Part shown: one piece after another, positions 15,456-24,490 of the stretch
Layout of the letters: every line of letters starts with the position of its first letter
Position numbering within the stretch: the stretch's first letter is position 1
Assembly: GCA_009694375.1 (NCBI GenBank)
Contig: SHVB01000002.1
Location: 124,001 to 188,000 of the forward strand
DNA length: 64,000 nt
From: Acidimicrobiia bacterium
GTDB taxonomy: Bacteria > Actinomycetota > Acidimicrobiia > Acidimicrobiales > VFJN01
Direction: 5' to 3'
Program-made: the position numbers and the translations under genes
Notes under the pieces: model-generated
Seen by the model: only the letters and a program-made list of their open reading frames with translations
What the model was told of the DNA's origin: nothing
Database searches by the model: none

Positions 15456-17050
15456 ACCGACACCCCGCTCAGCAACGCCCGCTCAACCTGCTCCACGGTA
15501 AGCCACGGATCGGGGTGCAACACCTTGGCGATCTGAGGGGCGAAGGCGGGGGAAGCCACCACCACCTCGGCGGTGGGTCCATCGGCCACTACCTCTCCCT
15601 CGGCCAGGACCACCACCCGGTCGGCCGTAGTGGCCACGAACTCCACATCGTGCGTGGAGACCACGATGGCACGGCCTTGGTGAGCCAGGTCCACCAGCAC
15701 CGAGGTGAGCCGGGCTTTGGCCACGGTGTCCAGGCCCCGGGTGGGCTCATCGAGCAACACCACCAACGGCGCCCGTACCAGTTGTACCGCCAGCACCAGA
15801 CCCAGTCGCTGCCCTTCCGACAGGTCCCGCGGATGAGTCGCCGCCGCCACCCCCGGCACGAGTCGATCGAGGAGCTCACGCGTGGTACCCGCCGCCGCCG
15901 GTGCCTCGCGGTCGGCCTGCTCGCACTCCTCGGCCACCGTCGCCAGGTACAGCAGATCCGATGGGGTCTGGGGCACCAGGCCAATGGCCCCCCGACGGCT
16001 GGCGGGATCCTCGCCATCGATGGTCACCGTCCCGCCCCCGCGAGGCCCAGCCGGATGCAAGGCCCACAGCAACGACGACTTCCCGGCACCGTTGCGCCCC
16101 ATGACCGCCACCAACTGACCGGGGGAAACATCCAGGTCCACCCCCCGCAGCGCCAGCGTGGTTCCGTAACGCACCGTGAGCCCACGAGCCGAGAGCACCG
16201 CGGGCCCCGCCGGCATGAGGCGGTGCTCGGGAACAAAGCCCGAGAGATCCGCCCGCAGGGTGGCGACGTGGCGACGCGCATCGCGCACCGACAGTGGCAA
16301 TGGGTCCCACGCCGCGAGCCGCCCCAGTCGTACTAGTGGCGGTGCCACCTCCGAAGTACGCAGCATCGCTTCGGGAGCGCCCGAGGTAACCGAGCCAGCG
16401 GGGCCGAGCAGCACCACCCGATCGGCATACTGCACCACCCGCTCCAGCCGGTGTTCGGCGATGACCACCGTGATGCCGAGATCGTGAACGAGCCGAGTGA
16501 TCGCCGCCAGCACCTCCTCCGCCGCGGTTGGATCCAGCGCCGAGGTTGGCTCGTCAAGCACGAGGATGCGCGGCTGGGGGGTAAGCACGGAGCCAATCGC
16601 CACTCGTTGCTGCTGGCCCCCGGAAAGACTGCGGAGCGGGCGGTGGCGCAACTCGGCGATACCGAGCAAATCGAGGGTCTCCTCCACCCGCTTGCGCATC
16701 ACTGATGCGGACAGGCCGATCTGCTCCATGGCGTAGGCCAGTTCTTCCTCCACACTGTCGGTCACGAACCCCGCCAGGGGGTCCTGCCCAACCATCCCGA
16801 CCACGTCGGCGAGTTCGCGCGGCGGATGGGTACGGGTATCGCGACCCGCCACCGTGACGCGGCCAGCCAGATGGCCGCCAGTGAAGTGCGGAACGAGTCC
16901 GTTGATGGCCCCGAGGAACGTGGACTTTCCGATTCCCGTACGACCGACCACCACGCAGAGTTCGCCCTCGGGGATCACCAGGTCCACGTCGCACAAGGTG
17001 GGCGACGACGCGTTCGGGTACCGAATCGTCACGTGCTCGAAGTGGATCAT
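15452..17050 (-). CDS. ECF transporter ATPase with two fused ABC domains (A and A')
   Basis: The 532-residue protein carries two complete ATPase halves in one chain. The first has Walker A GRTGIGKST, signature LSGGQQQR and Walker B ILVLDEPTSALDP; the second has GRNGAGKSS, LSEGQRLG and VVLLDEPTRGLD. This is the tandem form of the EcfA1/EcfA2 pair, which hydrolyses ATP to power S-component toppling. The start is the ATG at 17050, overlapping the T-component stop (ATGA). A longer open frame to 17365 would overlap the T gene and is rejected. Both signature motifs are intact, though the second is atypical. Confidence 0.9.
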   Translation of the reverse strand: MIHFEHVTIRYPNASSPTLCDVDLVIPEGELCVVVGRTGIGKSTFLGAINGLVPHFTGGHLAGRVTVAGRDTRTHPPRELADVVGMVGQDPLAGFVTDSVEEELAYAMEQIGLSASVMRKRVEETLDLLGIAELRHRPLRSLSGGQQQRVAIGSVLTPQPRILVLDEPTSALDPTAAEEVLAAITRLVHDLGITVVIAEHRLERVVQYADRVVLLGPAGSVTSGAPEAMLRTSEVAPPLVRLGRLAAWDPLPLSVRDARRHVATLRADLSGFVPEHRLMPAGPAVLSARGLTVRYGTTLALRGVDLDVSPGQLVAVMGRNGAGKSSLLWALHPAGPRGGGTVTIDGEDPASRRGAIGLVPQTPSDLLYLATVAEECEQADREAPAAAGTTRELLDRLVPGVAAATHPRDLSEGQRLGLVLAVQLVRAPLVVLLDEPTRGLDTVAKARLTSVLVDLAHQGRAIVVSTHDVEFVATTADRVVVLAEGEVVADGPTAEVVVASPAFAPQIAKVLHPDPWLTVEQVERALLSGVSV

Positions 17051-18186
17051 CGGGCCGCCTCCAGCGCAGACGGACGATGGCCCGGCGATGACACCCGCCG
17101 GGGCGAGCGCCCCTCCACTGGCGGGGCCAACCAGGCCGGGAGCACCCCCAGCAGGATCGCCAACGTGGGCCCGGCCGCCAGCGTGGGCCACTGCAGCGGG
17201 TCGATCGAGGGCAGGAGGGCGGACGGGGTAACCGAACCCACCACCACCATCAGCGCGGCCACCGTCAATCCCACGACCGTCACGCTCCATTCCTCCACCC
17301 GCCAGGGATCGGGCCGGTAGCGCGTGCGCGGCACGCGCCGACCGCTCATCATCACCCCGATCCACCCCATCGTGGTGCCCGCCACCAGCAACGGACCACC
17401 CAGGTAGCCCGGGGCGCTGCTATCGAGCAGCGAGTACGTACCGATGCAGATACCCATCAGGCCAGCCAGCAACAACCCCCCCGTGGCGACTCGGGCGCCA
17501 AAGGGCACGTCGGCGCGCCGGCCATACCCGCGCGAGTCCATGGCCGCCGCCAGCAACAACGAACGATCCAGAGCATCGGTCATCACCGGGATGGCAATCT
17601 CCCGGAACACGCGAAAGCGACGCGACTCCTCAGCGCGCAAGCGCCGAGCCCGGCGCACCCGCTGACCACTCTCGATGAGTTGCGGCGCCATCGTGAGGGC
17701 CACCGTGACGGCTACACCGATCTCGTGCAAGGCATCGGGCATGGCCTTGAGCAGTCGTTTGGGATTGGCCAGGACGTTGGCCGCTCCCACGCAGATCAGC
17801 AAGGTGGCGAGCCGAAGGCCGTCACACAGGGCGGCGAAAAGGCCTTCCGCCGACACCGGTCCGCCCAAACGAATCCCCATCGCGGCGGCGGGCAGGGGCA
17901 CCTCAGGGAGCGTGAAGAGCACGTGGGCGCCGAACTGCCCGTCGAGCAGCATTCGGAACACCACCCGGATCACGATGACGGCCAGACCGAGGTAGAGGTA
18001 GGTCCTGAACCCCAGGGCCCACGGCGCATCGGTGCGACGCGCCGCCACCACCTGGGACACCACGGCCACGATCAACAACAGCAACAACGGGTTGGTGGTG
18101 CGACTCGCCGCCGCCGCCATCCCCAGGGCCCACAGCCACCACGCGCCAGGGTGCAGTGCCCGGGGCAAGCGAGCCGAGCGGATCAT
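17047..18186 (-). CDS. ECF transporter transmembrane (T) component
   Basis: This 379-residue membrane protein matches EcfT/CbiQ-type scaffolds that link the ATPases to the S component. Multiple N-terminal helices are followed by the cytoplasmic coupling region, with the Ala-Arg-rich segments typical of the family (VRRARRLRAEESRRFRVFRE near residue 180). More helices occur near the C-terminus. GGAGGAAGG lies directly before the ATG, and the gene overlaps the DUF4430-like gene upstream by four bases. Confidence 0.85.
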   Translation of the reverse strand: MIRSARLPRALHPGAWWLWALGMAAAASRTTNPLLLLLIVAVVSQVVAARRTDAPWALGFRTYLYLGLAVIVIRVVFRMLLDGQFGAHVLFTLPEVPLPAAAMGIRLGGPVSAEGLFAALCDGLRLATLLICVGAANVLANPKRLLKAMPDALHEIGVAVTVALTMAPQLIESGQRVRRARRLRAEESRRFRVFREIAIPVMTDALDRSLLLAAAMDSRGYGRRADVPFGARVATGGLLLAGLMGICIGTYSLLDSSAPGYLGGPLLVAGTTMGWIGVMMSGRRVPRTRYRPDPWRVEEWSVTVVGLTVAALMVVVGSVTPSALLPSIDPLQWPTLAAGPTLAILLGVLPAWLAPPVEGRSPRRVSSPGHRPSALEAAR

Positions 18187-19025
18187 CCTTCCTCCGGCCC
18201 GCCATGAGTCCGTCGGTGCGCCGTCCGCCAGCCCAGCGCCGCCAGACCCGCCACCACCAGCGCGGCGGCGATGACCCCCACGGGCGAACCGGCGCCCACC
18301 TCGGGGGTGGTGGCGCTCACTCCATTCGCCGAGAGCTCCTCGGGATCAGCGGCGGGAGCATCGGTGCCGAGATCGGCGGCGTCCAGGGCCGATTCGGGGG
18401 CGGCCGCGGCGGGGACCGCCAACTCGTCGGTGGCCACGGCGGGCACCGGGGCGGCAGAGCGCGGGGCGGCGCCGACGGAAGCGGGCGGGTCGCTGACGGA
18501 GGCGGCGGAGCGAGGGGCGGGCGTGGTCGTCGACGGGCCGACGACCGGTGTCGACACTGGGCCGGGTACGGCCACCCCCGGCGGATCACCGGCCCCGAAG
18601 GACCAACCTTCGACGCTGCCCTCCGGGGGGCGCCGGGCCCCGCCCGACGTGCTGTAGATCCATGCCGCGCCCCGTTCGGCATGCCAGTAGGACCAGTAAC
18701 GCGAAGCGCTGGGAACAGCCTGACACTCGCTCACCGGCTTGGCCTCGATCTGACAGAGGAATCCCGGCTGGCTCCGCACGTTCGTGATGTCGAAGCCCGC
18801 CTTAGACAGTGCCTCAAATCCGCTGCGCACCGGAGCCGCCGCGCAGCGGATGTGCACGCCGCCACCGGCGGAACCAAAATCCACCACCACGGTGATCCCG
18901 CTGGCCTCGAGACAGGCCCCCGAACTAGCGGCGCCCGCCATCGCACCCGAACTAGCCACCCCCAAGCCCCCCGACGCGCCGACGACAACCGTGACGAAGA
19001 GACAAAGGCGGCGGGCGAAGGTCAT
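18183..19025 (-). CDS. Secreted DUF4430-like protein (transcobalamin beta-domain type), membrane anchored
   Basis: The 280-residue protein has a signal-like N-terminus (RRLCLFVTVVVGASGG...), then a domain of about 110 residues. That domain carries two Cys pairs and the pattern PSASRYWSYWHAERGAAWIYS followed by GSVEGWSFG, as in DUF4430. In vertebrate transcobalamin and intrinsic factor a DUF4430-type beta domain covers one face of cobalamin. A Pro/Ala/Ser/Thr linker (about residues 130-235) leads to a C-terminal membrane helix with a basic tail. It sits between the LPVTG barrel gene and the ECF genes, so it probably presents cobalamin to the importer. The binding role is inferred. Confidence 0.75.
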   Translation of the reverse strand: MTFARRLCLFVTVVVGASGGLGVASSGAMAGAASSGACLEASGITVVVDFGSAGGGVHIRCAAAPVRSGFEALSKAGFDITNVRSQPGFLCQIEAKPVSECQAVPSASRYWSYWHAERGAAWIYSTSGGARRPPEGSVEGWSFGAGDPPGVAVPGPVSTPVVGPSTTTPAPRSAASVSDPPASVGAAPRSAAPVPAVATDELAVPAAAAPESALDAADLGTDAPAADPEELSANGVSATTPEVGAGSPVGVIAAALVVAGLAALGWRTAHRRTHGGPEEG

Positions 19026-19026
19026 G

Positions 19027-20364
19027 TCAACGGCGCCCGTCCGGGCTATCTAGCCGCCGCCGGGAACCCAACAGCGCCGCGCCCACCAGCAACAGCAGCA
19101 GCGCCACTCCCACTTCGCTCCCCGTGTGCCGCCCGGTCACCGGCAGCGTGTTCTCCAGACCCACCTCAGAGGCGAGTACCTCCACGGGAACCACCTCGGG
19201 AACCACCTCGGGAACCACCTCGGGAACCACCACCTCCGGGCAGACCAACGGCTCCAGACCTGCCGAGACGGGAGCCACCGATCCGATCGTTCCGTAGCTC
19301 GCCAGGCCGAGCCCCATGACCCCCTGGGCACTGGCGCGAATCCACTGATCACGGTCGGCATCGAGCCCGGCCGAAAAACCGAGGGCGTCGTAGGCAATGG
19401 CACCGAGGTCGGCGCACTCCCCAATCTGCAACGACGCCACCAACGCCGCCGCCAGATCGGCGGCTCCCGTCTCACCGGCGGCCCGTAGGGCCTGGCCGGC
19501 CAACCCGGTGCTGTTGGCGTTGACCGCGCCCGAACCCAAGTAGCCGCCGGAAGGCTGCTGGGCGGCGAGAAGGAACTCCACCGCCGAAGCGGCGGCGGCC
19601 TCCGTGGCCGGAGTGGCGGGGATGGCCAACAGGGCCTGCAGCGCCAGCGCGCTGGCGTCCACGTCGGCGGTGGTGGGGTCGGTGCAGGTCAGGCTGTTCT
19701 CGGTTTCAAACGGGTCGTAACTGGTGACATAGCCGAAGTAGTAGAGGCGGAAACCGCCGTCCGAGCACTGTTGGTCGAGCAGAAAACTCACCGCCTCGGG
19801 CGGGACACCACCGCTGGTGCGGTCCAAGGCAAGCAGCGCCAACGCCTGCCCGAGCCCGTTGGAATAGTTCCCAGAGCCCTGCAGATCAGTGTCGTTGAAG
19901 CGGCCGATCTCGTCGCCCATGGTGGCCATCAGCGCCCGCAGTTCAGGCTCGAGGTCTACGGTGTCGCCAAGGTCGGTTCCGAGTACTCCTTGCAGCAGCA
20001 ACGCCTTGGCAGTGGCGTTGGCGGCGCGGTCGGCGGGGTACAGCGAGAACTGATTGACATAGTTGAACGTCTCGGCATCCACCGCCGCCACGGCCTCGGC
20101 GACAGCAGGATCATCACGATGGCCACCGGCTACCTCGGCGAGAATGGCATCGATCGTGAGCCCTGGATCGGCGTACTCGTCGTCCCCAAAGGTCACGGTA
20201 AGCATCCCGCTGCGGGCTGCGAGCTCACCCGCTAGCCACGCCAAGCCCGCATCGGCTCGGGAGCCTTCCACCGCCATTGCGGGCGAGGGGTGGACAACAA
20301 GGGAGCCCAACAGAGCGAGAACCGTGGCGCTGAAACACCAGCGAGGGAAATACCGTTTCATCAT
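19027..20364 (-). CDS. LPVTG-anchored alpha/alpha-barrel protein, transcobalamin alpha-domain type
   Basis: The 445-residue surface protein has a signal peptide (cleavage near residue 31, SPAMAVEG). A helical-repeat domain follows with squalene-cyclase-like motifs (SDGGFRLYYFGY, QQPSGGYLGSG and ADVDASALALQALL). The chain ends in a repetitive EVVP linker and a sortase motif L407-P-V-T-G411, then a hydrophobic stretch and Arg-rich tail. The alpha/alpha barrel with these repeats is the fold of the transcobalamin alpha domain. No catalytic cyclase residues were sought in detail. The start is ATG 20364, with AGAAGG six bases upstream. Being first behind the cobalamin riboswitch, it is probably the capturing half of the system. 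Confidence 0.78.
   Translation of the reverse strand: MMKRYFPRWCFSATVLALLGSLVVHPSPAMAVEGSRADAGLAWLAGELAARSGMLTVTFGDDEYADPGLTIDAILAEVAGGHRDDPAVAEAVAAVDAETFNYVNQFSLYPADRAANATAKALLLQGVLGTDLGDTVDLEPELRALMATMGDEIGRFNDTDLQGSGNYSNGLGQALALLALDRTSGGVPPEAVSFLLDQQCSDGGFRLYYFGYVTSYDPFETENSLTCTDPTTADVDASALALQALLAIPATPATEAAAASAVEFLLAAQQPSGGYLGSGAVNANSTGLAGQALRAAGETGAADLAAALVASLQIGECADLGAIAYDALGFSAGLDADRDQWIRASAQGVMGLGLASYGTIGSVAPVSAGLEPLVCPEVVVPEVVPEVVPEVVPVEVLASEVGLENTLPVTGRHTGSEVGVALLLLLVGAALLGSRRRLDSPDGRR
19186..19230. repeat. Tandem 12-bp repeat encoding the EVVP linker
   Basis: The unit GGGAACCACCTC occurs three times exactly and once in part (on the minus strand it encodes Glu-Val-Val-Pro). It sits in the linker before the LPVTG motif, a place where length variation between strains is expected. 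Confidence 0.8.
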
Positions 20365-20414
20365 GGATGACCTTCTGGGAGGCGAGGAGCGCACATCGCC
20401 CGGAGTCGGCACCA

Positions 20415-20612
20415 CAATAAAGCGAGGTCAATCCCGGGCTCCCGATACGTAGACCTCGACGTTGAGTGGAGCCAATGCGCTCGGGGCGGGCATTCCGACT
20501 TGCCCGAAGTGCGACGACGACAGGCTTACGGCTGCGGGTCAGTGCCGGAATTCAACCGGCTTCCCCCGCCCAAGAGCGATTTGTTATTGAGATGGTCACC
20601 GTAGCCGTAAAC
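20415..20612 (-). promoter_or_regulatory. Cobalamin riboswitch
   Basis: Read on the minus strand, the leader holds the conserved core GGGGAAGCCGG followed by TTCCGGCACTGACC and then GACCCGCAGCCGTAAGC. The 3' B12 box AGCCCGGGATTGACCTCGC lies at 20440-20422, and GAGGTC...GACCTC can pair around it. These elements in this order match the cobalamin riboswitch family. The leader ends about 60 bases before the first gene, so it probably controls translation or early termination of the whole five-gene operon. Confidence 0.9.
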
Positions 20613-20649
20613 TCTCGGCTCGCTGACAATGCCCCTACCCTGAGAAGCG

Positions 20650-21585
20650 ATGACCGAACTCGATCAGCCTCCCGCCGGGCCGCACGACCCCCAGTTCCGC
20701 TGCGCAGTGTGGACACAGGCCCAGGGCGTAGACCCCATCGGCTCGGCCGAGTCCTTCGATGCCATGATCCTCGTGGAGTGGCCCCTGCCCTGGCCCCACG
20801 ATGTGAGTGAGATCCCCGCCCTGGCCAAGGCGGCCAGGGCGCCCGGCGTGCGAGTCATGGCCGTGGTGCCCCACCACGATCAGAGCCGCGATGGCCTCCG
20901 GCGCGTCGTACACCGTTGGCGCGTGCGCACCAATGAGCTCGTGGGGGTGGACCATCGCGTGGCCGTGGCCGAGATTCCCGCTCTGCTCGATTCCCTTATC
21001 GAGGATCCCTTCCGCGACAGCAGCCAGTGGAGCACTGCGGTGGGTGAGGCGCCCCCGGAGGTGCTGGTGTGTGCCCACGGCCGCCGCGATACGTGCTGCG
21101 GACGCTGGGGCACGCGGCTCCACATCGAGTTGGCGGCGCGAGGTTGCGACGCTCGCGTCTGGCGGTGCAGCCACACCGGCGGCCACCGATTCGCCCCCAC
21201 CGCCATCACGCTACCGGAGGGTCGCGCCTGGGCTTCGGTGGATGCCGACCTTCTCGAGGGCGTAGTGGCGCGCACCGCCACTGTCGCCGACCTCGCCGAG
21301 CACGACCGTGGCACGACCGGCTTGGGGATGTGGGCCCAGGTGGTGGAGCGGGCGCTGTTCAACGAGTACGGCTGGGGGTGGCTCACCACCAACGTCACCC
21401 GAGCCGAAACCACCATCGCCCCGAACCAGCAGCACGCCACCGTCACCCTCGAATGGGAGGGCGGTCGGGCCACCGGCGAGGTAGAGGTAACGAGAACCCT
21501 CCCTGTGCTCGTCTGCGGATCGCCGCCCGAATTAGCCCAGAAGTCCGCCCCCGAGTTGCGGCTCTCGTCGCTGGAAATGGGCTGA
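20650..21585 (+). CDS. Sucrase/ferredoxin-like family protein (thioredoxin-like [2Fe-2S])
   Basis: The 311-residue protein matches the sucrase/ferredoxin-like family. CAHGRRDTCCGRWGTRLH and the later WRCSHTGGHRFAPT are the family's Cys/His motifs and probably hold a [2Fe-2S] cluster in a thioredoxin-like fold. The biochemical role of the family is not settled despite its name. TACCCT lies eight bases before the ATG. The promoter region is shared with the divergent cobalamin operon, but no cobalamin link can be shown. Confidence 0.85.
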   Translation: MTELDQPPAGPHDPQFRCAVWTQAQGVDPIGSAESFDAMILVEWPLPWPHDVSEIPALAKAARAPGVRVMAVVPHHDQSRDGLRRVVHRWRVRTNELVGVDHRVAVAEIPALLDSLIEDPFRDSSQWSTAVGEAPPEVLVCAHGRRDTCCGRWGTRLHIELAARGCDARVWRCSHTGGHRFAPTAITLPEGRAWASVDADLLEGVVARTATVADLAEHDRGTTGLGMWAQVVERALFNEYGWGWLTTNVTRAETTIAPNQQHATVTLEWEGGRATGEVEVTRTLPVLVCGSPPELAQKSAPELRLSSLEMG

Positions 21586-21633
21586 CGGGGACCACCCCCC
21601 GCATCCCTTGCGCCCACTAAGCGGGCCATGCCG

Positions 21634-21639
21634 TACCCT
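21634..21639 (+). promoter_or_regulatory. TACCCT -10 box for a leaderless transcript
   Basis: TACCCT lies exactly six bases before the ATG at 21646 and inside the longer frame that would begin at 21628, so it argues for the shorter start. Confidence 0.55.
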
Positions 21640-21645
21640 TTCGGT

Positions 21646-22314
21646 ATGGCCGACTACCAAACCCCGGAATTTCACCCGGCGTTCGAGGAGTACTGCGAGG
21701 CCATCTACGAGCTTCGGGAAGACGACGTCGAGGTCATCCAGGCCCGTATCGCCGAACGCCTCCTCGTGTCGCGGCCCGCCGTCTCCGAAATGATCAAACG
21801 CCTGGAGGCCGAGGGACTGGTGGCCATCGTGCACAACTCCATCAGCCTCACCCTCGATGGCCAGCGCCTAGCGGAGAAAGTGGTGCGCCGTCACCGGCTC
21901 GCCGAACGTTTTCTCACCGACATCCTCGACCTCTCCTGGGCCGAGGCCCACCAAGAGGCCGGCAAATGGGAGCACATCATCTCCGAGCCAGTCGAATCAG
22001 CCATGGTGCGCGTGCTCGGCAACCCCACTACCTGCCCCCACGGCAACCCGATCCCGGGCGCGGACTACCACGCACCGGCGGCGGTGCCGCTGAGCGATGT
22101 GCAGGTGGGGGGCAGTTTCATCGTGAGTCGCATCCCCGAGGAGTTGGAGTTCACTCCGGGTCTGCTTGAGTTCCTCGAGGATGCCGATGTCGTTCCCGGT
22201 AAGACCGGAACAATCACCGCCGCCTCCCCCGACGGCACCACCACGGTGGAAGTCAACGGTCGCCACATCGGCATTGGTGCCTTCGCCAGCCAACGCATTC
22301 TCGTGACCGTCTGA
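21646..22314 (+). CDS. DtxR/MntR-family metal-dependent transcriptional regulator
   Basis: The 222-residue regulator has a winged HTH (residues 1-65, with VIQARIAERLLVSRPAVSEMIKRLE as reader helices). A dimerisation and metal domain follows (about 66-140) and a C-terminal SH3/FeoA-like domain. Metal-ligand motifs are visible in GKWEHIISEPVE and TTCPHGNPIPG, as in DtxR and IdeR. It senses Fe2+ or Mn2+ and represses uptake genes when metal is plentiful. The targets are not visible, though the heme-synthesis operon lies 3.5 kb downstream. Confidence 0.92.
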   Translation: MADYQTPEFHPAFEEYCEAIYELREDDVEVIQARIAERLLVSRPAVSEMIKRLEAEGLVAIVHNSISLTLDGQRLAEKVVRRHRLAERFLTDILDLSWAEAHQEAGKWEHIISEPVESAMVRVLGNPTTCPHGNPIPGADYHAPAAVPLSDVQVGGSFIVSRIPEELEFTPGLLEFLEDADVVPGKTGTITAASPDGTTTVEVNGRHIGIGAFASQRILVTV

Positions 22315-22320
22315 CCGCCA

Positions 22321-24438
22321 CTAGGGGCATAGGACCTCGGGGAGGGGGGCCTCGTGCACGACCACGAGGCGCTTGGTAGCTCTCGTGAGCGCCACGTAGA
22401 GCGACCGCGCCCCCTGCACCTCCTCGGTGAGGATGGCCGCCGGTTCTACCACCACCGTGGCATCGAGTTCGAGGCCCTTCACCAGGCTCACGGGCACGAG
22501 GGTGATCTGGAGGTTGAGGCCGTTGCGGGCCGCCCGACCAACGTCCACCCCGGCCCGATCGAACGCAGTCGCCACGACCTCGACGAGCGAGTCCGGGACG
22601 ATCACCGCCACGCTGCCGGGATCCACCGCGTCGCGTTCGATGAGCGCCTGCTGCACCGCCACCTCACCGATCCGGCCGGCGTCGGCCCTCACAAAGCGAG
22701 GCTCATCGCCCGTCTCGCGCACCGCCGACGGGGGCTTCAGATCAGGGGCGGCCAGCGCCAGCACCTTGGCGGCCAACACCATGTTCGGGCCGGGCAAGCG
22801 GTAGCCGATGGTGAGTTCCCGGCGCCGGGTGGGTCGGCGCTCCGGGAGCAGTCCGAGCACCTCCCCCCAGTCCGCGTGGGCCCACGCCCCGGTGGACTGG
22901 GCGATGTCGCCCACCACGGTCATCGAGCCACTGAGGGACCGCCGGGTGAGCATCCGCAACTGCATCGGCGACAGGTCCTGAGCCTCATCCACCACGATGT
23001 GGCCGTAGGTGCGCACGTCGTCGTTGACCGCCACTCCGGGACGACGCCGCCGGGGCTTGGACCCGAGGAGGGCGCGCGCTTCGTCGAGCAGGGGTACGTC
23101 ATCCACGGTCCAGGTGGCTTCGCCCACCGACGCCGATCGATCGCGCACCAATGACGCCTTCTCCGCCTCCGACAAACGCGACCCGGCGGCGAGATGAATC
23201 AGCGCGGCGGAGCCCCACAGATCATGGAGGAGATCAGCGGGCGAGAGCACCGGCCACATACGTTCGAGAGCCTCGGTCACCTCCGGCGCGTGCTGGAGCC
23301 GGTCGCGCACCTCTTGAGCCTCGGTCGGCAGGCGGGCACTGTCGGCCAGGGTGGCGAACAGACTGGACACCACATGGCGGCGGCCCGCGTTATGGGTCTG
23401 GAAGCGGCGCTTGGCATCGGCCACGATGATCTTGCTCTGCCCCGGCGTGAGGGTGAGGGTTTGCACGCCATAGCCCACCCGCATGGTGCGCCGGAGCGGG
23501 CGCTGGCGGTCATGGACGGCCTTGGCCAGAACCTTGGCCATCCGAAGATCGCCTTTGACGCGAGCGGTCTCGGGACGATCGCGGCCCTCGATGCGCAGGT
23601 TTCCCGGGCGGTGCAGGAGGTCGGCGAGGACCGCCAACTCCACCCCGGCCTCCCCCAGGCTCGGCAACACCTGCTCGATGTACCCGAGGAACAGCCGGTT
23701 CGGCCCCACCACCAGCACCCCCTGCCCTTCGAGCGGGAAACGATGGGTGTAGAGGAGATAGGCGGCACGGTGCAGTGCCACCACCGTCTTGCCGGTTCCC
23801 GGACCGCCCTGAACCACCAGGACACCCGGGAGTTCGGCACGAATGATTTCGTCCTGCTCCCCCTGGATCGTGGCCACGATGTCGCCGAGGCGGCCCGTGC
23901 GCACCTCCTCCAACGCGGCGATGAGCGTGCTCTGACCCCGGATCTCGCGACCCTCATCGGTGATCGACAGAACACCGCCGAGCACGCCAGCCGACTCACC
24001 GAATAACTCGTCTTCGATGGCCAGGAGTTGGCGCCCCCGGGTCGAGAAATGGCGACGGCGCACGAGATCCATCGCCTCCCGCCCGGTGGCCCGGTAAAAA
24101 GGCTCGGCCACGGGGGCCCGCCAGTCCACCACTAGCGGCTCACGCTCTTCATCCGACACCGCCATCCGGCCGATGTAGAACGAATCTCCGCCCGCCGCCT
24201 GCGTGCGATCAATCCGCCCGAACACCAGGCTGGCATCGCCGAGTTGGAGGGAAGCCAGCCGCAGAGCGATGTTGCCCTCGATCATCTCGCGCTCCCACCG
24301 GGCCTGCTCGGTGCCACCTTTGCCCACTTCCACCATGGAACGCAGGCGGGTGGCGTCCACGCGCGAGCGCTCCAGACTGAGGTAGGCACGATCAATGTGG
24401 GCCTGCTCGGAAGGCAGGTCGGGGTGCGACACCAGCAT
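22321..24438 (-). CDS. HelD-like superfamily 1 helicase
   Basis: The 705-residue protein begins with an N-terminal coiled-coil arm (SLERSRVDATRLRSMVE). Then come an SF1 ATPase with the UvrD-like Walker A QGGPGTGKT, motif II VVDEAQDLSPMQLRML and a C-terminal VALTRATKRLVVVHE. This arrangement fits HelD, which binds RNA polymerase and rescues stalled or inactive complexes; actinobacterial relatives such as HelR can also protect it from rifamycins. Whether this one does cannot be told. The frame reaches the reported ATG at 24438 without a good ribosome site; GAGG lies directly before it. Confidence 0.88.
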   Translation of the reverse strand: MLVSHPDLPSEQAHIDRAYLSLERSRVDATRLRSMVEVGKGGTEQARWEREMIEGNIALRLASLQLGDASLVFGRIDRTQAAGGDSFYIGRMAVSDEEREPLVVDWRAPVAEPFYRATGREAMDLVRRRHFSTRGRQLLAIEDELFGESAGVLGGVLSITDEGREIRGQSTLIAALEEVRTGRLGDIVATIQGEQDEIIRAELPGVLVVQGGPGTGKTVVALHRAAYLLYTHRFPLEGQGVLVVGPNRLFLGYIEQVLPSLGEAGVELAVLADLLHRPGNLRIEGRDRPETARVKGDLRMAKVLAKAVHDRQRPLRRTMRVGYGVQTLTLTPGQSKIIVADAKRRFQTHNAGRRHVVSSLFATLADSARLPTEAQEVRDRLQHAPEVTEALERMWPVLSPADLLHDLWGSAALIHLAAGSRLSEAEKASLVRDRSASVGEATWTVDDVPLLDEARALLGSKPRRRRPGVAVNDDVRTYGHIVVDEAQDLSPMQLRMLTRRSLSGSMTVVGDIAQSTGAWAHADWGEVLGLLPERRPTRRRELTIGYRLPGPNMVLAAKVLALAAPDLKPPSAVRETGDEPRFVRADAGRIGEVAVQQALIERDAVDPGSVAVIVPDSLVEVVATAFDRAGVDVGRAARNGLNLQITLVPVSLVKGLELDATVVVEPAAILTEEVQGARSLYVALTRATKRLVVVHEAPLPEVLCP

Positions 24439-24490
24439 CCTCGGGTGGAATAAAGGGGACCTGTAAGCCTACCTGGGCCATGATCGGGTT

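Noticed and set aside
18156-19319. A 387-codon plus-strand frame rich in Pro, Arg and Gly opposite the DUF4430-like gene
   Set aside because: It is low-complexity and antisense to the signal-peptide, Cys-motif and anchor structure of the real gene.
20466-20810. A plus-strand frame across the riboswitch region
   Set aside because: It covers the conserved riboswitch core and the real start at 20650, and its translation has no family resemblance.
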